Source: Acidobacteriota bacterium (GTDB lineage: Bacteria > Acidobacteriota > HRBIN11). Taken from it: a stretch of DNA of 18,353 bases. Shown here one piece after another: positions 14,763 to 18,353 of this stretch; within the stretch, counting starts at the first letter, position 1; each line of letters starts with the position of its first letter. The notes beneath the pieces are model-generated. The model was not told the origin of the DNA. It made no database searches and saw only the letters and a list, made by a program, of their open reading frames with translations. The translations under genes were made by a program, and so were the position numbers. The DNA is taken from assembly GCA_030550225.1 (NCBI GenBank), contig JAUQPV010000023.1, positions 1 through 18,353 of the forward strand, given 5' to 3'.

Positions 14763-15066
14763 GATAGGCGGGCAGGTCGGCAGATGGTCCATTTGGCGGT
14801 TCGGCCAGCGGACAGATAGGGGCAACCCCAAGGGGGTGGTCGGAAAGGATTATAGGCGTCATGGGCCGAGTACTGCCGGTGACAGCGACTGCGTAGATCG
14901 TAGATGGGGATCGTGCCTGGACTATGGGTCTCCGTGGAGGGGGTGGTCTATGTTCAGATTCTCGACCCAGCCTCCCACAGGCCCGAGGCCTGCCTCACCT
15001 GTCCATCTTCTTATCGGCTTATCTGCCGACCTGCCCATCTGCCGAACTGCCGACTTGCCTATCGCC
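14763..15066. repeat. Inverted pair of octamer tracts enclosing ~170 bp of unassigned sequence, between gltA and ccmE
   Basis: The left arm (14763-14822) holds seven octamers (GGCAGGTC, GGCAGATG and so on). The right arm (14991-15066) holds about nine (TGCCGACC, TGCCGAAC and so on). The 16-mer GGGCAGGTCGGCAGAT at 14770-14785 is exactly inverted at 15021-15036. A short ACCCC/GGGGT hairpin (14825-14837) follows the left arm without a T run. In the core (14838-14990) I see no gene or known RNA. Confidence 0.8.
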
Positions 15067-15085
15067 TACATAGGGGGAAATAACC

Positions 15086-15493
15086 ATGCGTCTGCGAGCG
15101 CGCGAAATCGTCATCGGTGGCTTGAGTCTTGGGATTTTGCTCATTGGCTACCTGGTCTTCTCCGGGATGCGGGGACAACAGCAGTACTACCTGCATCTGG
15201 ACGAACTCGACCGGATGGCCGCTGAGATCGACGGCAAGGGCGTTCGGATCAATGGCCGGGTCGAGCCCGGCTCCATCCGCAAGGCCCCCCAGCGGCTGGT
15301 GTATGATTTTGCCATCACGGACGGCCAGCGGCGGGTGACGGTCCATTACGAGGGCGTGGTATCCGACATGTTCAAGGACGGGATCGAGGTCGTCGTCGAG
15401 GGCCGGTACGACGCCCGCCGGAATCACATCGAGGCGACCCGCCTATTGACGAAATGCCCGTCCAAGTATCAGGCCGACACGGCCCGGCCGTGA
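15086..15493 (+). CDS. ccmE: Cytochrome c maturation haem chaperone CcmE, Cys-type (CxxxY)
   Basis: CcmE takes haem at the outer face of the membrane and hands it to the CcmF-containing ligation machinery. The 135-residue protein has one N-terminal membrane anchor (about 8-26, VIGGLSLGILLIGYLVF) and a periplasmic OB-fold (about 45-122) with RINGRVEPGS, VYDFAITDG and VHYEGVVSDMFKDG typical of the family. In classical CcmE the haem-binding residue is His in HxxxY. Here the position is Cys: C124-P-S-K-Y128. Such CxxxY CcmE proteins are known from Desulfovibrio and archaea and belong to a variant system lacking CcmH. ATG 15086 follows GGGGGA by about 7 nt. ccmF lies 125 bp downstream across a hairpin-rich spacer. 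The domain call is firm; the System I* type is inferred. Confidence 0.93.
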   Translation: MRLRAREIVIGGLSLGILLIGYLVFSGMRGQQQYYLHLDELDRMAAEIDGKGVRINGRVEPGSIRKAPQRLVYDFAITDGQRRVTVHYEGVVSDMFKDGIEVVVEGRYDARRNHIEATRLLTKCPSKYQADTARP

Positions 15494-15502
15494 AAGGGAC
15501 TC

Positions 15503-15583
15503 CAGACTACAGACCATAGACCGTAGACTTTTAGGGAGGAGGGGGCCTCCTCGTCTCAACACACATGCATGGTCTGCAGTCTG
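15503..15583. repeat. Nested hairpins in the ccmE-ccmF spacer
   Basis: Four period-7 units (15503-15530, for example CAGACTA and TAGACCG) begin the spacer. CAGACTACAGACCAT (15503-15517) is inverted at 15569-15583 with 14 of 15 pairs. Nested inside, GAGGAGG (15536-15542) and CCTCCTC (15546-15552) form a perfect 7-bp stem with a 3-nt loop. There is no T run after either stem, so an mRNA processing or stability element is more likely than a terminator. Confidence 0.75.
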
Positions 15584-15618
15584 AGGAAAGTCAAGGAGAC
15601 CGGAAGCAGGAGTCGATC

Positions 15619-17637
15619 ATGAGTTTTCCCTGGATCCATTACGACCCGACCCAACACCCGGTGGCGTTTGTCGGGACGGTCCTCCTCGCCTGGGCCTGGC
15701 TGATGGCTCTCTATGCGATGGTAGCCGGCGTTTGGGGGGGCCTCCGTCGTCGGGAGCCTTGGGTCCGCTCGGGCGAGCATGCCCTGTGGGCGACCACCTT
15801 GGTCCTGTCGATGGTCGTCTTCCTCCTATGGCAGGCATTGTATACGAACAACTTCGACCTGGCCTATATCGTTCAGCATTCGTCCAGCAAGATTCCCCGC
15901 CTGTACGCCCTGGCGGCCCTCTGGGGGGGTCAAGAGGGGTCTCTCCTGTTCTGGGTCTGGATTTTGAGCCTCTACACGGCCCTGGTCCTCCTTCAGAACC
16001 GTCACCGACGACGCCCGTGGCTCCCTTACGTGAGCGCGACGCTGGCCCTGGTCCAGCTCTTTTTCCTGACGACGATCTTGTTTGCGGCGAACCCCTTCAC
16101 ACCCGTCCCTGAAGCCGTCGGCGAGGGTCGGGGCTTGAATCCTATCCTCCAGCGACCGTTAATGGCCATCCATCCGCCGAACTTGTACCTCGGTTACGTC
16201 GGTTTCACGGTCCCCTTCGCCTTTGCCGTCGCCGCTCTCGTCACGGGCCAGATGAACCTGGAGTGGCTGGTCGCCATCCGTCGGTGGGCGCTCGTGCCCT
16301 GGTTCTTCTTGACGGCCGGGATTCTCATCGGGAGTCGGTGGGCTTACCAGGAACTCGGGTGGGGGGGGTACTGGGCGTGGGACCCCGTCGAGAACGCCTC
16401 CCTGATGCCTTGGCTCCTCTCGACGGCCTATTTGCATTCCATCATGGTCCAGGAAAAGAAGAACATGCTCCGGGCCTGGAACATTACGTTGATCATGGCG
16501 ACGTTCCTGCTGTCGGTCCTGGGGACGTTCATCACCCGGAGCGGGATCCTCTCGTCGGTCCATGCCTTCGCCGTCTCGCCGATCGGGGACTACTTCATCG
16601 TCTTCTTGAGCTTCATCCTCTTCTATGGCTTGGCCCTCCTGTATATCCGATGGCCGGTCATCCGGAGCGCCCAGCGGATCGAGGCCGTCCTGTCGAAGGA
16701 GAGCAGTTTTCTATTCAACAACCTGCTCCTGACGGGCATCTGCTTTGCGGTCCTGTGGGGGACGCTCTTCCCCCTCGTGTCGGACCTGGTGAAGGGGCAT
16801 CGGATCACCGTGGCGGCGCCCTTCTTCAATCAGGTCACGGCGCCCCTGGGCTTAGCCCTCTTAATCCTCACGGGGATTTGCCCTCTGATTGCCTGGCGGC
16901 GGGCGACGTGGACGAACTTTGAGCGGAACCTCCTCCTGCCGTCGGTCTTCACGTTGGTCGTGACCTCGGTCCTGTTCGCCCTCGGCGTGCGGGAGGCCCT
17001 TCCCCTGGCCTTCACGGGGGCCGGCGTCCTGGTCTTGGCCACGACGGCCCTCGAGTTTTACCGGGGCGTCCGGGCCCGGCGGCGGATGTACGGCGAGCCC
17101 GTCTGGACGGCCTTCGGGAAACTTCTCATCAAGCACCCGCGCCGTTACGGCGGCTACGTCGTCCACTTCGGCGTCGTCCTGCTGTTCTTCGGCATCGTCG
17201 GCTCGGCCTTCTATCAGGTCAAGCGGGAGGTGTTCCTCCGGCCCGGCGACACGGCCCATCTGCAGGGCTACACGCTGAAGTACGAGAGCCTCAGCCTGCG
17301 GCGCTTTCCCCACAAAGACCTCGTCACGGCCTCCATCGTCCTGCAACGGGGTGACCGGGTCGTGACCCGCTTGGCCCCCGGCCGGGAATTCCATCCCAAC
17401 GCCGACCAGCCCGTCACGAACGTGGCCATCTACTCGACGTGGCGGGGTGACGTTTACCTCGTCCTGGGGGCGTGGGATGAAAACCAGGGCGTGACCTTGG
17501 AAATGTACTACAATCCCCTAATCTTCTGGTTCTGGGTCGGGGGCTGGCTGATGCTGATCGGGGGCGTCATCGTCATGAATCCCCGGTGGGAGCCGGCGTA
17601 CATGCTGGCCCCGCAGGCGGCCGTCGCCCGGCCCTGA
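15619..17637 (+). CDS. ccmF: Cytochrome c haem lyase subunit CcmF
   Basis: CcmF is the large membrane protein that receives haem from CcmE and ligates it to apocytochrome c at the outer side of the membrane. The 672-residue protein is highly hydrophobic, with roughly a dozen or more transmembrane segments, close to the usual ~650. The WWD haem-handling motif WGGYWAWDPVENASLMPWL begins at W248. Candidate haem-ligand histidines are H185 (AIHPPNLYLGYVGF), H315 (SSVHAFAV) and H516 (YVVHFGVVLLFFG). A periplasmic domain (about 535-625) precedes the last helix. ATG 15619 is preceded by AGGAG with a 6-nt gap. The frame is open to an ATG at 15565, but those 18 codons are charged and lie in the repeat spacer. 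murJ starts 38 bp downstream instead of the usual ccmG/ccmH. Confidence 0.95.
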   Translation: MSFPWIHYDPTQHPVAFVGTVLLAWAWLMALYAMVAGVWGGLRRREPWVRSGEHALWATTLVLSMVVFLLWQALYTNNFDLAYIVQHSSSKIPRLYALAALWGGQEGSLLFWVWILSLYTALVLLQNRHRRRPWLPYVSATLALVQLFFLTTILFAANPFTPVPEAVGEGRGLNPILQRPLMAIHPPNLYLGYVGFTVPFAFAVAALVTGQMNLEWLVAIRRWALVPWFFLTAGILIGSRWAYQELGWGGYWAWDPVENASLMPWLLSTAYLHSIMVQEKKNMLRAWNITLIMATFLLSVLGTFITRSGILSSVHAFAVSPIGDYFIVFLSFILFYGLALLYIRWPVIRSAQRIEAVLSKESSFLFNNLLLTGICFAVLWGTLFPLVSDLVKGHRITVAAPFFNQVTAPLGLALLILTGICPLIAWRRATWTNFERNLLLPSVFTLVVTSVLFALGVREALPLAFTGAGVLVLATTALEFYRGVRARRRMYGEPVWTAFGKLLIKHPRRYGGYVVHFGVVLLFFGIVGSAFYQVKREVFLRPGDTAHLQGYTLKYESLSLRRFPHKDLVTASIVLQRGDRVVTRLAPGREFHPNADQPVTNVAIYSTWRGDVYLVLGAWDENQGVTLEMYYNPLIFWFWVGGWLMLIGGVIVMNPRWEPAYMLAPQAAVARP

Positions 17638-17675
17638 GGCAGACCCGCCAGCCGACTCCGGAGGTCTTCACCCCG

Positions 17676-18353
17676 ATGGGAAAGTCCGTTCCGTCAACGG
17701 TCGTCTCACGTCCGCTCTCGACGGTCTACCGGTGGCTCCGTCTGCAATCCCGGAGTCTCCAGTGGACGGCCCTGGGGATTACCTTGATGACGGGCCTCAG
17801 CCGTCTGACAGGCTTCATCCGGGAGCAGTTGAAGGCCCGCTACCTGGGAACGACCCACGAGGCCGACGCCTTCGACATCGCCTTCATCATTCCCAACATG
17901 CTCCGACGGCTCCTCGGGGAGGGTGCCCTGACGGCCTCCTTCATCCCCGTCTATACCCGCTGGCGGGTCGAGCACCCGGAGGAGGACCGCTGGCACCTCG
18001 TCCGGATATGCATGAACGACCTGCTGGTCGTGCTCCTTTTGGTCGTCGCCCTCGGAGAGCTCCTTTCACCGGCACTGGTCCACCTGATCGCTCCGGGTTT
18101 TCGGGCCCTTCCATGGAAGCACGAGTGGACGGTCGAGCTAAATCGCCTGATGTTCCCCTTCATCCTGTTCATCTCGATGGCGGCCCTGACGACGGCCGTC
18201 CTGAATGCGCACCGGCGCTTTGTATGGCCGGCCGCCGCCCCGGTCCTGTTCAACGTCGCCATGATCGGCATCGTCCTGGCCTGGGCCCACCGGGTTCGGT
18301 ATCCGTCGCTGGTCTTCGCCGTCGGCATCGTGACGGGCGGATTCCTCCAGTGG
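17676..18353 (+). CDS. murJ: Lipid II flippase MurJ (N-terminal part; runs off the window)
   Basis: MurJ (MviN) flips lipid-linked peptidoglycan precursors across the cytoplasmic membrane. The 226 residues present cover roughly the first half of the usual ~500-residue, 14-helix MOP-superfamily protein. Family signatures are clear: TGLSRLTGFIREQLKARYLG near the N-terminus (about residues 38-57), then DAFDIAFIIPNMLRRLLGEGALTASF split over helices 1-2, MFPFILFISMAALTTAVLNA, and RRFVWPAAAPVLFNV. ATG 17676 is preceded by GGAGGT (17660-17665) with a slightly long 10-nt gap. It follows ccmF by 38 bp on the same strand and may be co-transcribed with it. The 3' end is outside the window, so no judgement on its completeness is possible. 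Confidence 0.93.
   Translation, partial: MGKSVPSTVVSRPLSTVYRWLRLQSRSLQWTALGITLMTGLSRLTGFIREQLKARYLGTTHEADAFDIAFIIPNMLRRLLGEGALTASFIPVYTRWRVEHPEEDRWHLVRICMNDLLVVLLLVVALGELLSPALVHLIAPGFRALPWKHEWTVELNRLMFPFILFISMAALTTAVLNAHRRFVWPAAAPVLFNVAMIGIVLAWAHRVRYPSLVFAVGIVTGGFLQW

Noticed and set aside
14838..14990. Riboswitch or known small RNA between gltA and ccmE
   Set aside because: I could not match it to any known RNA family or draw a convincing conserved fold by eye.
15565..15618. Upstream ATG for CcmF
   Set aside because: The extra 18 residues are polar and come from the hairpin spacer; AGGAG sits 6 nt before ATG 15619.

Overview
The window is GC-rich bacterial DNA, densely coding, with housekeeping genes in several short transcription units. 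Two predicted lipoproteins, a lipid II flippase (MurJ) and a Ccm-type cytochrome c maturation system point to a respiring bacterium, probably diderm. One lipoprotein combines a DUF5666-like domain, Ser/Thr/Pro-rich Ig-like modules and an InlB-type B-repeat; together with a Hanks-type kinase this recalls Acidobacteriota, but that placement is a low-confidence inference from protein style.

Layout: (1) Positions 1-2638, plus strand: a 2-oxoacid dehydrogenase cluster in the order E1beta (3' end only), E2, E1alpha, best read as branched-chain 2-oxoacid dehydrogenase. No E3 is present. (2) 2773-3747: accA. (3) 4093-4551: a small PKD-like lipoprotein whose 3' end overlaps by 100 bp the 3' end of an oppositely transcribed large lipoprotein (6092-4452). 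(4) 11955-4452, minus strand: Ser/Thr kinase, rlmH, a giant AddA/RecB-like helicase-nuclease, and the large lipoprotein. (5) rsgA (minus) diverges from a citrate synthase gene (plus). (6) 15086-18353, plus strand: ccmE, ccmF, then murJ running off the window.

The most striking non-coding content is a system of short tandem repeats of period 7 or 8 bp. It fills or touches almost every intergenic gap of useful length (62-88, 1382-1502, 2660-2755, 3771-4067, 6143-6206, 12183-12214, 13123-13409, 14763-15066, 15503-15583). It also occurs twice inside the helicase-nuclease gene without breaking its frame (8243-8319, 7044-7084). The units drift by point changes but keep their period. Most tracts form inverted pairs, usually with a G-rich left arm and a C-rich right arm. 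In the rsgA/gltA gap, three inverted pairs built from different unit families are nested concentrically. They resemble in form the heptanucleotide STRR repeats known from cyanobacteria, but the inverted, nested arrangement is unusual. A separate ~70 bp dispersed repeat occurs twice (3851-3920 and 12067-12136).

The other notable gene-level point is CcmE, which carries Cys (C124-P-S-K-Y128) where classical CcmE has its haem-binding His. With ccmF followed directly by murJ rather than ccmG/ccmH, this suggests the variant 'System I*' type of cytochrome c maturation.

No rRNA, tRNA, CRISPR array, intact insertion sequence or prophage was seen.
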